From: Gloeobacter kilaueensis JS1
GTDB lineage: Bacteria > Cyanobacteriota > Cyanobacteriia > Gloeobacterales > Gloeobacteraceae
Assembly: GCF_000484535.1 (NCBI RefSeq)
Contig: NC_022600.1
Location: 2,232,001-2,296,000 of the forward strand
Direction of reading: 5' to 3'
Length of the DNA: 64,000 nucleotides
Shown here: piece by piece, positions 45,441-53,498 of the stretch
Layout: each line of letters begins with the position of its first letter
Position numbering within the stretch: the stretch's first letter is position 1
Notes under the pieces: model-generated
Told to the model about the DNA's origin: nothing
What the model saw: only the letters and a program-made list of their open reading frames with translations
The model's database searches: none
Program-made: the position numbers and the translations under genes

Positions 45441-46477
45441 CGGCACTCTCCCAAAGCTGCAGTCGCTTCGAGAATCCGATCGCACAACTGGTCGAGGCGG
45501 GCCGGGTCGCTGTGGGGGTGGAGCCACAGGGGCGGCATCTGCTCGCTGAGCCGGGCGAGCAGGTCAAATTCTTGCTCGCGCATCGCTCTATTCAGCAGGC
45601 GGGCAGCGTAGGTATTCCCCACCAGGGCGATCAGCCCTTGCTGGCCCATTGCAGGGGTGATCCGGGGTGCAGTAGCGTCTGGATGCCGTTCAGCGAGCAG
45701 ATAAAGCGCGCCCAATGGCAGCGGCTCCGCCCAGAAGCGGTAGCCGTTTTGCTGAAGATCGAGGTGCAGCCGTCTTTCTCCCTGGGCCTCCGGCAGCGCA
45801 AGCGCCTCACCGGCAGCGCAGGCAAGCATCGTCAGGGCGGTGGGCCGCAGCCTGAGACGCGGATAGCCCGGCTGCACCAGAAAGTGCGTCCCGCCATCGA
45901 CCAGCGGCACGATGTCATCGGAGAGCACCGCCAGACCGCGTCTGGCCAGGGCCGCTGCCAGAGTGGATTTGCCCGCCTCCGCCGGGCCGACGAAGACGAC
46001 CGCCCGGCCTGCAATGGCGACAGCGCTGGCGTGGAGGGCAACCGTTCCCCGCAGCCGCAAAAGAAAACCGAACACCGGACCGAGCAGGTAGGTGAGCGCG
46101 TCCGCCTCGGTGAGGGTGGCTGGCCACCAGGCCCAGAGGCGGCTGCCAGTGCGATCGAGAAGAAACTCGGCTCCGTCGCTGTAGGCGAAGTGGACATGCC
46201 CATCCAGCCGTTCCCAGACGATCAGGGCCGTCCTGCCGCCCTCGTCGCGGTAAGGGCTGAGATAGACCGGCGGCGGTGCGGTGGCCATCTCCCGATCGAG
46301 CCACTCCGGACGAGCGGCCAGTTCGATCGTCAGATCCGCCGGACCGGTGGCCACACTCGCGGCCAGGGCGGGAATGGGCCGGTTGGAGGCAATTTTCAGG
46401 CCATAGGCGCTGTACAACCGGGCGGCTGCATCTTCGACTCGCCCGGCGGCGCTGCCCCGCTCCGTAGCGCCCGTCAT
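45437..46477 (-). CDS. HPr-kinase-like protein 1 of the RiPP cluster
   Basis: 346 residues. The paralogous layout is clear: FLLDRTGSRLWAWWPATLTEADALTYLLG, then VALHASAVAIAGRAVVFVGPAEAGKSTLAAALA, with Walker A GPAEAGKS (164-171) and SDDIV (187-190). It begins six bases after the precursor gene's stop. Two HPr-kinase-like copies in one cluster are unusual; they may act on different residues or form a heteromer. Phosphorylation of a core Ser/Thr is inferred from the paeninodin-type kinases. The P-loop lacks the usual GxxGSGKS glycine (GPAEAGKS), so activity may differ from its sister. Confidence 0.85.
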   Translation of the reverse strand: MTGATERGSAAGRVEDAAARLYSAYGLKIASNRPIPALAASVATGPADLTIELAARPEWLDREMATAPPPVYLSPYRDEGGRTALIVWERLDGHVHFAYSDGAEFLLDRTGSRLWAWWPATLTEADALTYLLGPVFGFLLRLRGTVALHASAVAIAGRAVVFVGPAEAGKSTLAAALARRGLAVLSDDIVPLVDGGTHFLVQPGYPRLRLRPTALTMLACAAGEALALPEAQGERRLHLDLQQNGYRFWAEPLPLGALYLLAERHPDATAPRITPAMGQQGLIALVGNTYAARLLNRAMREQEFDLLARLSEQMPPLWLHPHSDPARLDQLCDRILEATAALGECR

Positions 46478-46482
46478 CTTCG

Positions 46483-46623
46483 CTAGACAGCTGTCTTTAC
46501 TCTGTTGCTGTCTTTTCGGCCCTTGCGATCAGAAGTTCCCTGGGTGATCGTGCGGATATCGCCGTAGACGTGCAACTGGGGAGGCTGGTACGGTTTTTTC
46601 TCCGGCGGCGCTGGCTCGCTCAT
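46483..46623 (-). CDS. Lasso-type RiPP precursor peptide
   Basis: 46 residues. The ATG at 46623 overlaps the asparagine-synthetase-like gene's TGA (ATGA) and has a near-ideal AGGAG six bases ahead. The leader starts MSEPAPPEKK and contains PYQPPQLHVYGDIRTITQ, which fits the lasso-leader rule YxxPxLxxxGxxxxxT exactly (Y12, P15, L17, G21, T27). The core would be G29 to V46, beginning GTSDRKGRKDSN and ending RVKTAV: basic, no Cys, with Ser/Thr at core 2, 3, 11 and 16. Asp occurs only at core 4 and 10, so no acceptor lies at the usual ring positions 7-9. The downstream kinases, oxygenase and methyltransferase fit a tailored product. The leader call is strong; the product class is open. Confidence 0.85.
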   Translation of the reverse strand: MSEPAPPEKKPYQPPQLHVYGDIRTITQGTSDRKGRKDSNRVKTAV

Positions 46624-48431
46624 GGTCTGCTCCTGGTAGGTATCGGGACGGACGGAACGGTGTATTTCAACCAGTAATTCAGGGCAATCAATCTTCGTCT
46701 TTTCTGGATTGTATCGTTCAGCTCATCGCAGGTCGTCCCCTGGATCAGTGTAGAAACGATCGTCATGTCCACGTACTCTCCCAGCCGGGCGACCGGCAGG
46801 GCGTCGCCCAGCACCCAGGGAGCGTAGGGATGGACAGGACGGGCCGCCAGGGGAGTTTTGGGCCGTTGCCGCACCGCCTCCGGCAGCCGATCGCCCATCG
46901 CCTCACGCAACAGTTGCTTGTGAACGCACCAGGGCACAGGCGGGATCGCCAGCAAAAATTCGAGCAGGCGCAGGTCGAAGAAAGGATGGCGCACCTCGAC
47001 GGGGATATGGGTCCAGGCCGGATCGTAGCTTTCAAACAGGCTCGGCCAGAACGGATCGCGGAGCATTCTATGTAGTCTGGGGCGAAAGGGATGCACTGCC
47101 GGTGGATTGCTGCTCAGTTGCCGCCAGCGCCCCGGCAGATCCAGGCGGGCAGCGAAGTCCCTGTTGAGCCAGTCGGGATAGCCTGCCGGTTCCTGCCTGC
47201 GGAGGCTTTTTAAAAAGGTGCGGATACCGAGGGGCGGCAGGCGGCCATGCTCCACCAGATAACTGCCGATCGTTCCGGCGGCGCGCCTGATCCCGCCCTG
47301 CCTGAGCAGGTACAGGCCGTAGGTGTTCTCGGCACAGAAGGCAGAATCGCCCCCCTGGCCGGTGAGGAGCACCCGGCCACCGCTGGCCGCTATCTGGCGG
47401 CACTGATCGGCGTCGATGAGCCAGAGCGGATGGTCGCAGGGCTCGGGCAGGTAGCCCTCCAGCCGGTCCCAGCCCTCGAAGGCGCAGTAGCGATCGGCGA
47501 TCTGGTAGTGGACGGCGATCTCCAGGTGCCGGGCGGCCAGAGCGGCCCAGTGGCGCTCACTATCGGGGATGAGCCGGTCGTAGACGCAGGTGTGGGCCCA
47601 GAGGCGAGAAGCATTCCCCTGCCGAGATAGCAGGGTTCTGGCCGTAGCCGCCACCGAGGTCGAATCCATGCCACCGCTCATCGAGATGGCGACGGGCCCG
47701 TCCCCAAGCCGGTCCCCCACCGCCCGGTCGAACAGTTCTCGAAAGTGCTCGATGTAATCGCCGCGACGACGGTAAAAAATCGGCTCAGCGACCGGCAGCT
47801 CCCAGTAGCGGCTGATGCGGACCGGCTGTCTGGGCTGCCAGCCGAGCGTGTGAGCCGGGGGCAACCTGCGGATGGCAGCGAAGGGGGTGATATCCAGTTG
47901 CTGGGGACAGCCAAACAGTAGAAAGTCGGCAACCGCCAGCTCATCGATCCGATTGCTCAAGGCCGGGTGCAGCCGCAGAGCCGCCAGCTCGCTGCTGAAG
48001 AGCAAGCTCTGACCTACCTGGGTATAAAAAAAAGGTTTGACTCCCAGCTGATCGCGGGCACAAAACAGGCTGCCATCCCAGATGGCGAAGGCAAAATCGC
48101 CCAGCAGGTGCGTGGCGCACCCTTCACCCCAGCGGCGGTAGGCGCTAAGAATCAGCTCGGCATCCGAAAGCGGCGCTTTTACTGCCAGTTTCTCGGCCAG
48201 CTCCGCCCGCCCGTCTAGGCGCGCATCCGCCACGATCCAGAGTGGAGCGCCTGCAAAGCACCCTCCACTGCTCTGGCCGGACTGGCTGAAACCAAAGCCC
48301 ACCGGCCCCGTCAGCCTGCTTTGCTGCCCATCCGGACCCCGGTGGGCAAGGGCTCTCACTAGTTGCTCTAACAATCGGCGGTCGGCGGGAGCGCCGTCCA
48401 GGTTGAGAATACCAGCAATACCGCCACTCAT
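46620..48431 (-). CDS. Asparagine-synthetase-like lasso cyclase (C protein)
   Basis: 603 residues. The Ntn domain starts MSGGIAGILN; the catalytic Cys2 of glutamine-dependent enzymes (MCGIAG) is absent, so it cannot use glutamine. The ATP-pyrophosphatase motif is S252-G-G-M-D-S257 (AISMSGGMDSTSV), with GGRVLLTGQGGDSAF downstream. In lasso biosynthesis the C protein adenylates an Asp/Glu side chain and forms the macrolactam. It precedes the precursor with a four-base overlap. Identity as a lasso-type cyclase is inferred from the leader motif and PqqD partner; alone it would be called an AsnB-like protein. Confidence 0.85.
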   Translation of the reverse strand: MSGGIAGILNLDGAPADRRLLEQLVRALAHRGPDGQQSRLTGPVGFGFSQSGQSSGGCFAGAPLWIVADARLDGRAELAEKLAVKAPLSDAELILSAYRRWGEGCATHLLGDFAFAIWDGSLFCARDQLGVKPFFYTQVGQSLLFSSELAALRLHPALSNRIDELAVADFLLFGCPQQLDITPFAAIRRLPPAHTLGWQPRQPVRISRYWELPVAEPIFYRRRGDYIEHFRELFDRAVGDRLGDGPVAISMSGGMDSTSVAATARTLLSRQGNASRLWAHTCVYDRLIPDSERHWAALAARHLEIAVHYQIADRYCAFEGWDRLEGYLPEPCDHPLWLIDADQCRQIAASGGRVLLTGQGGDSAFCAENTYGLYLLRQGGIRRAAGTIGSYLVEHGRLPPLGIRTFLKSLRRQEPAGYPDWLNRDFAARLDLPGRWRQLSSNPPAVHPFRPRLHRMLRDPFWPSLFESYDPAWTHIPVEVRHPFFDLRLLEFLLAIPPVPWCVHKQLLREAMGDRLPEAVRQRPKTPLAARPVHPYAPWVLGDALPVARLGEYVDMTIVSTLIQGTTCDELNDTIQKRRRLIALNYWLKYTVPSVPIPTRSRP

Positions 48432-48512
48432 CGCCGTGGAAGGATGGCGCGATCGAAGGCGGCTACGAACAGTCCTCTCGCTGGTCCAGGTAGACGAAAG
48501 AAGCGGCGGGCC

Positions 48513-48788
48513 CTATTCATCGCTCGTCTCCAACAGACCGTGTCTCACCAGTTCGGCAATCAAGTTCAGGGCGTCCTGCCGCAGGACAGCCGCCTCCACG
48601 TCGTACTCGCCCAGGAGCAATGTGCAGGCTGCCTCGACCGACTCGGAAGTGGTCAGCACTTCCCACATGCGGGTGCCGACCGCATCGAGGCCAAAGTACT
48701 GTTCGCTGCGCAAACTGAGCAGCACAGACTCGGTCTTGAGCCGGCGCACGAGAACATCGGCAGGTAGGGACACTCGCATGGAGACCAT
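48513..48788 (-). CDS. PqqD-like RiPP recognition protein (lasso B1)
   Basis: 91 residues from the ATG at 48788; an ATG at 48779 is also possible. The PqqD/RRE fold is plain: SVLLSLRSEQYFGLDAVGTRMWEVLTTSESVEAACTLLLGEYDV, with the hydrophobic strand and helix that bind a leader peptide. In lasso systems the B1 protein binds the YxxP leader and hands it to the B2 peptidase and C cyclase. It is the first gene of the operon, 81 bases ahead of the cyclase gene, with a 122-base divergent region to the glycosyltransferase. That 81-base gap is too short to hold a B2 protein. Confidence 0.85.
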   Translation of the reverse strand: MVSMRVSLPADVLVRRLKTESVLLSLRSEQYFGLDAVGTRMWEVLTTSESVEAACTLLLGEYDVEAAVLRQDALNLIAELVRHGLLETSDE

Positions 48789-48910
48789 CGAGGCGCTGTC
48801 TCTGTGCAGCCCTCCTCGATCATTGTTTCGGAGAAATCTGAGAATGGCAATCAACATCCCTTAACAATCGGGGCGAGTCGCAGTGCAACAATAAGAAGGC
48901 GTCATCGCAC

Positions 48911-49750
48911 TTGCGCCTGGCCGTGGCCGTCTCGATCGTCATTCTTACCCTCAACGAAGCGGCGGATCTGCCCGGTTGTCTGGAGTCGATCGGCTGGTGC
49001 GACGACATTCACCTCGTCGATTCCGGCAGCTGCGACGGAACGCTCGAACTGGCCGTCGCCGCCGGAGTACGCTGCTACGAGCATCCCTTCAGTTCTTTTG
49101 GCAAGCAACGCAACTGGGCTCTCGATCACTGCCAGTTCGCCCACGAGTGGATCTTGTTTCTGGATGCGGACGAGAGAGCGACGCCCGCCTTTGCCCGCGC
49201 AATCGAGGGGGCAACGGCAGCCGCTGGAGCTTCTATCGCCGGTTATTACTGCTGCTGGAAGCTCATGCTGGACGGGCATTGGCTCAGGCGCACCGACGGC
49301 TTTCCGCGCTGGCAGTTTCGCCTGCTGCGCTGGGGCCGGGTGCGCTTTTGCGACTTTGGCCACGGCCAGAAAGAAGACCGCGTCCAGGGACAGCTCGCCT
49401 ACCTGAGCGAACCGTACCTGCACTACGCCTTCAGCAAGGGCTGGGGGCAGTGGCTGAGCCGCCACAACCGCTACTCCGATCTGGAGGCTGCCGAGCGGTT
49501 GCGCGCCAATGTTTCCTGGCAGGAATTGCTTGCCCGCGACCCTTCGGTGCGCAACAAAGCCCTCAAACCGCTGCTCAGCCGCCTGCCCGGCTGGCCCTTG
49601 TGGCGGTTTTTGATCATGTATGTTTTCAAGCTGGGCTTTCTTGAGGGGCGAGCGGCCCTCACCTACTGCATTCACCTGGCGTACTACGAGTTTTTAATCC
49701 AGGTAAAGATGGACGAATTGCGCCGAGGCCGCTGTCTGGACAGAACCTGA
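48911..49750 (+). CDS. Family 2 glycosyltransferase (WaaE/KdtX-like)
   Basis: 279 residues, TTG start at 48911 (AAGAAGG upstream; a GTG at 48923 is possible). VSIVILTLNEAADLPGCLESI is the GT2 nucleotide-sugar site, DSGSCDGT and LFLDADERAT carry the acidic DxD-type motif, and QLAYLSEPYLHYAFSKG fits LPS-core beta-glucosyltransferases. It transfers a sugar to LPS core or a polysaccharide chain at the inner membrane. It is divergent from the RiPP operon and precedes the WcaI-like gene by about 220 bases, suggesting one polysaccharide locus with the acetyltransferases at 40 kb. Confidence 0.88.
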   Translation: MRLAVAVSIVILTLNEAADLPGCLESIGWCDDIHLVDSGSCDGTLELAVAAGVRCYEHPFSSFGKQRNWALDHCQFAHEWILFLDADERATPAFARAIEGATAAAGASIAGYYCCWKLMLDGHWLRRTDGFPRWQFRLLRWGRVRFCDFGHGQKEDRVQGQLAYLSEPYLHYAFSKGWGQWLSRHNRYSDLEAAERLRANVSWQELLARDPSVRNKALKPLLSRLPGWPLWRFLIMYVFKLGFLEGRAALTYCIHLAYYEFLIQVKMDELRRGRCLDRT

Positions 49751-49972
49751 AGCGGGCTATCGTCAGCGATTTTTGACTTTGTCACCCAAAAGCACCTGTC
49801 TCCCCCGTTCGTGCTTCCGTCCCGACTTTGATTCCTGTACGCTTCATAAAGATAACCGGCAACTGTCCTGTGGGCATTTGCCAGAGGTCGGTCAGTTTAT
49901 GCTCCTGGCTTGCGAACAAAATTCGCTGAAAACTGTTCAGCCAGCCCCTCCCGTTGTTTCCCTCCAGTTCCC

Positions 49973-51280
49973 ATGCGTATCCTCATTTATGGCATCAACT
50001 ATTTCCCCGAACTGACGGGCGTCGGCAAGTACACCGGCGAGATGGCGGAGTGGCTGGCCGCCCAGGGGCATCAGGTGCGCGTCGTCACCGCCCCTCCCCA
50101 CTATCCCGCCTGGCGGGTGGCCAAAGGTTACAGCCCCTGGCGCTACAGCCGTACATGCCAGGCGGGCGTCGAGGTGTTCCGCTGTCCTGTCTGGCTCAAA
50201 ACCCAGCCCACCGGCGTCGAGCGGCTGGTTCACCTGCTGTCGTTCGCCCTTACAAGCCTGCCGGTGATGCTCGCCCAGGTGTTCTGGAAGCCGGAGGTGG
50301 TGCTCACGATCGAGCCGCCGCTTTTGGCGGCCCCGACGGCGCTGCTGGTAGCCCGGCTCTCAGGAGCCCATAGCTGGCTGCACATTCAAGATCACGAGGT
50401 AGACGCCGCCTTCGAGTTGCAGTCACTGCCAGGAGGGGGCCGTCTACAGCGCACGGCGGTGGGCTTCGAGCGCTGGTTGCTCAAACATTTCGATCGCCTC
50501 TCGACCCTGTCGCTCCAGATGCTCGAGCGGGCAGTCGGCAAAGGGGTCGAGCGCGAACGGATCGGTCTATTTCCCAACTGGGTCGATACGGGCCGGATTC
50601 ATCCCGATATCTCAGCTGATGCATTGCGCCGCGAGCTGGGGCTTACAGCCGAGGATCTGGTGGTGCTCTACTCGGGCAATATGGGCGGCAAACAGGGACT
50701 CGATCTGTTGCTGGCAGCGGCAGACAGGCTGCCACGGGTGCAGTTCGTCCTCTGTGGCGACGGCACAGCCCGCCGCCGCCTGAAGAGTGAAAGCTGTCGT
50801 CTGGCCCTCGCCAATGTCCATTTTTTGCCCCTACAGCCGACCGAGCGGCTGGGCGAATTGCTCAATCTGGCCGACATCCACGCCCTGATCCAGCGCGATC
50901 AGGCCGCCGACCTGGTCATGCCCTCCAAACTGGCGGGCATGATGGCGAGTGGCCGGGCGGTGATCGCCACCGCCCGCCCCGGCACCGCCGTGGCGACGAT
51001 GGTCACCGCTTCTGCCTGCGGGGCGCTGGTGCCCCCCGAAAATGTCGATGCGTTCGTGCTGGCGGTGCAGGAGCTGGCCGCTGCCCCGAGGCTGCGCCGC
51101 GAAATGGGGCGCAATGGCCGCAACTGGGCACGGGACTATCTAGCTAAGGGACTGATTTTAAGTCAGTTCACAGCTCAACTCCTCCAGCTTTGCAGCGGCA
51201 CTGTACCGCTTGTGATCCCCGATGCTGGGCTTGAGGAGGCTTCTGGTACACTGAGGACCGCGGACGTAGATGGAGAATGA
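49973..51280 (+). CDS. WcaI-like family 4 glycosyltransferase
   Basis: 435 residues from the ATG at 49973; the open frame upstream is unconserved. MRILIYGINYFPELTGVGKY begins the GT-B fold, HYPAWRVAKGY and WLHIQDHEVDAAFEL follow, and the donor-binding half shows YSGNMGGKQGLDLLL and the E-like ending VMPSKLAGMMASGRAVIATA. This is the order of WcaI, the fucosyl/colanic-acid-type glycosyltransferase. It probably extends an exopolysaccharide repeat at the cytosolic face. glpX follows nine bases downstream; coupling is plausible but the functions are unrelated. Confidence 0.88.
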   Translation: MRILIYGINYFPELTGVGKYTGEMAEWLAAQGHQVRVVTAPPHYPAWRVAKGYSPWRYSRTCQAGVEVFRCPVWLKTQPTGVERLVHLLSFALTSLPVMLAQVFWKPEVVLTIEPPLLAAPTALLVARLSGAHSWLHIQDHEVDAAFELQSLPGGGRLQRTAVGFERWLLKHFDRLSTLSLQMLERAVGKGVERERIGLFPNWVDTGRIHPDISADALRRELGLTAEDLVVLYSGNMGGKQGLDLLLAAADRLPRVQFVLCGDGTARRRLKSESCRLALANVHFLPLQPTERLGELLNLADIHALIQRDQAADLVMPSKLAGMMASGRAVIATARPGTAVATMVTASACGALVPPENVDAFVLAVQELAAAPRLRREMGRNGRNWARDYLAKGLILSQFTAQLLQLCSGTVPLVIPDAGLEEASGTLRTADVDGE

Positions 51281-51289
51281 GGTGCGGTC

Positions 51290-52330
51290 ATGGAGAAAAC
51301 GCTGGGGCTGGAGATTATCGAGGTAGTCGAGCAGGCGGCGATCGCCTCGGCCCGGCTGATGGGCAAGGGCTTGAAAAATGAAGCGGACGGCGTCGCTGTC
51401 AAGGCGATGCGCGACCGGATGAACGAAATTTATATGCGTGGCCGGATCGTGATCGGCGAAGGCGAGCGCGACGACGCGCCGATGCTCTATATCGGCGAGC
51501 AGGTGGGCATCTGCACGCGCGAGGACGCCGCCCAGCTGTGCAGCCTCGATGAACTCATCGAGATCGACATCGCCGTCGATCCCTGCGAAGGTACCAATCT
51601 GGTCGCCGAAGGCCGGGCCGGATCGATGGCGGTGCTCGCCATCTCCGAGAAGGGCGGCCTGCTCGGTGCGCCCGATCTGTATATGAAAAAATTGGCCGCT
51701 CCGCCCCAGGCCAAAGGCAAGGTCCACATCGACTATTCGGCCACCAAAAATCTGCAAATCATTGCCGAGTGCCTCGATCGCAGCGTCGAAGAGCTGGTGG
51801 TGATCGTTATGAAGCGCGACCGCCACAAAGATCTCATCCGCGAAATTCGCGAGACCGGAGCGCGGGTGCGCTTTATCGACGACGGCGACATCTCCGCCGC
51901 CCTCTCCGCCGGGATCAACGGCACCGGCGTCCACGCACTGATGGGTATCGGAGCCGCACCTGAGGGAGTGATCTCCGCCGCCGCCCTGCGCTGCCTGGGT
52001 GCCCACTTTCAGGGACAGCTCATCTACGATCCGGAGGTCGTCCAGACGGGTTTACTCAAGGGCACCAAAGCCGAGATCGAAGAGCAGCTCAAGGCTCAGG
52101 GCGTCGAGCAGCCCGACAAAGTCTGGGAAGCCGACGAACTCGCCTCCGGCAAGAACGTGCTCTTTGCTGCCGCCGGCATCACCGACGGCGACTTTATCAA
52201 GGGCGTGCGCTTCTTCAATGGCGGGGCGCGCACCGAGACGATGGTCATCTCCAGCCAGTCCAATACGGTCCGCTTCGTGGACACGGTTCATATCCTCGAT
52301 TCGAGCAAGCACGCCGATCTGGTGATCTAG
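51290..52330 (+). CDS. glpX: Class II fructose-1,6-bisphosphatase/sedoheptulose-1,7-bisphosphatase
   Basis: 346 residues. The metal-binding text [15 protein letters not shown], the [12 protein letters not shown] loop (lithium-sensitive phosphatase motif) and [19 protein letters not shown] identify the GlpX family. In cyanobacteria this enzyme hydrolyses both FBP and SBP in the Calvin cycle, a redox-regulated step. The start at 51290 (ATGGAGAAAACGCTGG) is well supported by GAGG upstream and the family N-terminus [17 protein letters not shown]. It complements fbaA at 7441 as a carbon-fixation gene in this window. Confidence 0.95.
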   Translation: MEKTLGLEIIEVVEQAAIASARLMGKGLKNEADGVAVKAMRDRMNEIYMRGRIVIGEGERDDAPMLYIGEQVGICTREDAAQLCSLDELIEIDIAVDPCEGTNLVAEGRAGSMAVLAISEKGGLLGAPDLYMKKLAAPPQAKGKVHIDYSATKNLQIIAECLDRSVEELVVIVMKRDRHKDLIREIRETGARVRFIDDGDISAALSAGINGTGVHALMGIGAAPEGVISAAALRCLGAHFQGQLIYDPEVVQTGLLKGTKAEIEEQLKAQGVEQPDKVWEADELASGKNVLFAAAGITDGDFIKGVRFFNGGARTETMVISSQSNTVRFVDTVHILDSSKHADLVI

Positions 52331-52449
52331 AGCGGTCTTTGGCAGCCGGGTATCAGAACCAACTGAACGAAGCATCCGGCTCTGGACAACCGATTGTTCT
52401 GGTTTGCGACATCACCCAATAGAATGGACTTGCTGCACTCAAAATCCCA

Positions 52450-53022
52450 GTGATTGCCTCCGTCCACGAGCGCCTCTTCTCGGTGCGTGAGTTCCGCCAG
52501 ATGGTGGAAGCAGGCATGTTCGGCCCAGAAGAAAATGTCGAACTTTTAGAAGGCCGCATCGTCGTCATCCCTCCCCAGGGTCCGCTTCACGCTTCGACGG
52601 TGCGTCGGCTGATGCGCCTGTTGCTCTCTTTGGGGCTGCCCATCGAGCAACTGTTCGACGAAAAGCCCATCTTACTCGGCCACGGCGGACAACCGGTTCC
52701 CGATATTGCCCTCGTCGAAGTGAACCCTCAAGATCCGGAGTACCGCTACGAACATCCCACCGCCCGGCAGGTGCGTCTGGCGATCGAGGTGGCCGATTCT
52801 ACCGCCGCCTTCGATCTCGGTGAAAAAGCCCGCGCCTGTGCCAGAGGCGGCCTGCGGGAGTACTGGGTAGTGGACCTGCCGCACAATCGCATCGTTCAGC
52901 ACACTGAAGCGTCTGAGAACAGCTATCTGTTGGTCATCTCCCACCCGGCAGGCTCCGGCATCCAGCTACAACTACCTGACGGGGTGCATCTCGATATTGA
53001 TGCCCTCTTTGCCCAGGCTTGA
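52450..53022 (+). CDS. Uma2-family (DUF820) putative endonuclease
   Basis: 190 residues with a GTG start. The Uma2 restriction-endonuclease-like core shows VELLEGRIVVIPPQGPLHAS, PVPDIALVEVNPQDPEY and LAIEVADSTAAFDLGEKA, with the PD-(D/E)xK-type Asp (PDIALV) and Glu (IEVADST) and a Lys (EKARACA). These genes are extraordinarily abundant in cyanobacteria, usually without a clear role. It stands alone between glpX and the Xre-RES pair. Confidence 0.88.
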   Translation: MIASVHERLFSVREFRQMVEAGMFGPEENVELLEGRIVVIPPQGPLHASTVRRLMRLLLSLGLPIEQLFDEKPILLGHGGQPVPDIALVEVNPQDPEYRYEHPTARQVRLAIEVADSTAAFDLGEKARACARGGLREYWVVDLPHNRIVQHTEASENSYLLVISHPAGSGIQLQLPDGVHLDIDALFAQA

Positions 53023-53120
53023 GGGGATAGCACCGCAGCAAGATTCTGAATCCACAGAAAGACGGTTGCATCTCCTCAAATGCATATAATGTGCATATCA
53101 AGCACTGCTGGAGCAGCAAC

Positions 53121-53483
53121 ATGTTGTCGCCGTTTTTGGAATCCGTTCTGGAGCCGCAGAAGGGTTGGATCTCTCCTCGGCTCGTGGCACATGCGCTACG
53201 AATGCAATTGCAGGAGCTATCCGCGATAGTGCAGGTGCATCGCAACACGCTCACCCGGCATCCGGAATCTCCGGAAGTGCAGAATCGTCTGGGCCAGGTG
53301 GTGCGCATCATCAATCGAGCCGCTGCTATGGTTGGCGGAGATAGCAACCGAGCTGTTCTCTGGTTTCGTTACGAGCCGCTATCCGGTTTCGATCGCAAGA
53401 CAGCCGAGCAACTGGTAGCAGCCGGGCACGGCGACGCAGTGGAAGCGCACCTCGACATGCTCATAGAAGGCGTATATGCCTGA
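53121..53483 (+). CDS. Xre/MbcA/ParS-type antitoxin
   Basis: 120 residues from the ATG at 53121, which has GGAG seven bases upstream; a longer start at 53091 is less likely. LSAIVQVHRNTLTRHPESPEVQN is the Xre-like DNA-binding part and the C-terminal block NRAVLWFRYEPLSGFDRKTAEQLVAAGHGDAVEAHLDMLIEGVYA is the toxin-binding domain of MbcA/ParS/Xre antitoxins. It neutralises the RES toxin encoded immediately downstream and probably represses the operon. Confidence 0.88.
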   Translation: MLSPFLESVLEPQKGWISPRLVAHALRMQLQELSAIVQVHRNTLTRHPESPEVQNRLGQVVRIINRAAAMVGGDSNRAVLWFRYEPLSGFDRKTAEQLVAAGHGDAVEAHLDMLIEGVYA

Positions 53484-53498
53484 TGTTGCTTGTTGGAG

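Noticed and set aside
44464-45567. An open frame that would extend the PhyH protein to 681 residues
   Set aside because: The extra residues are low-complexity Arg/Gly/Ala text and coincide with the HPr-kinase-like gene in another frame; the PhyH family starts at the ATG at 44463.
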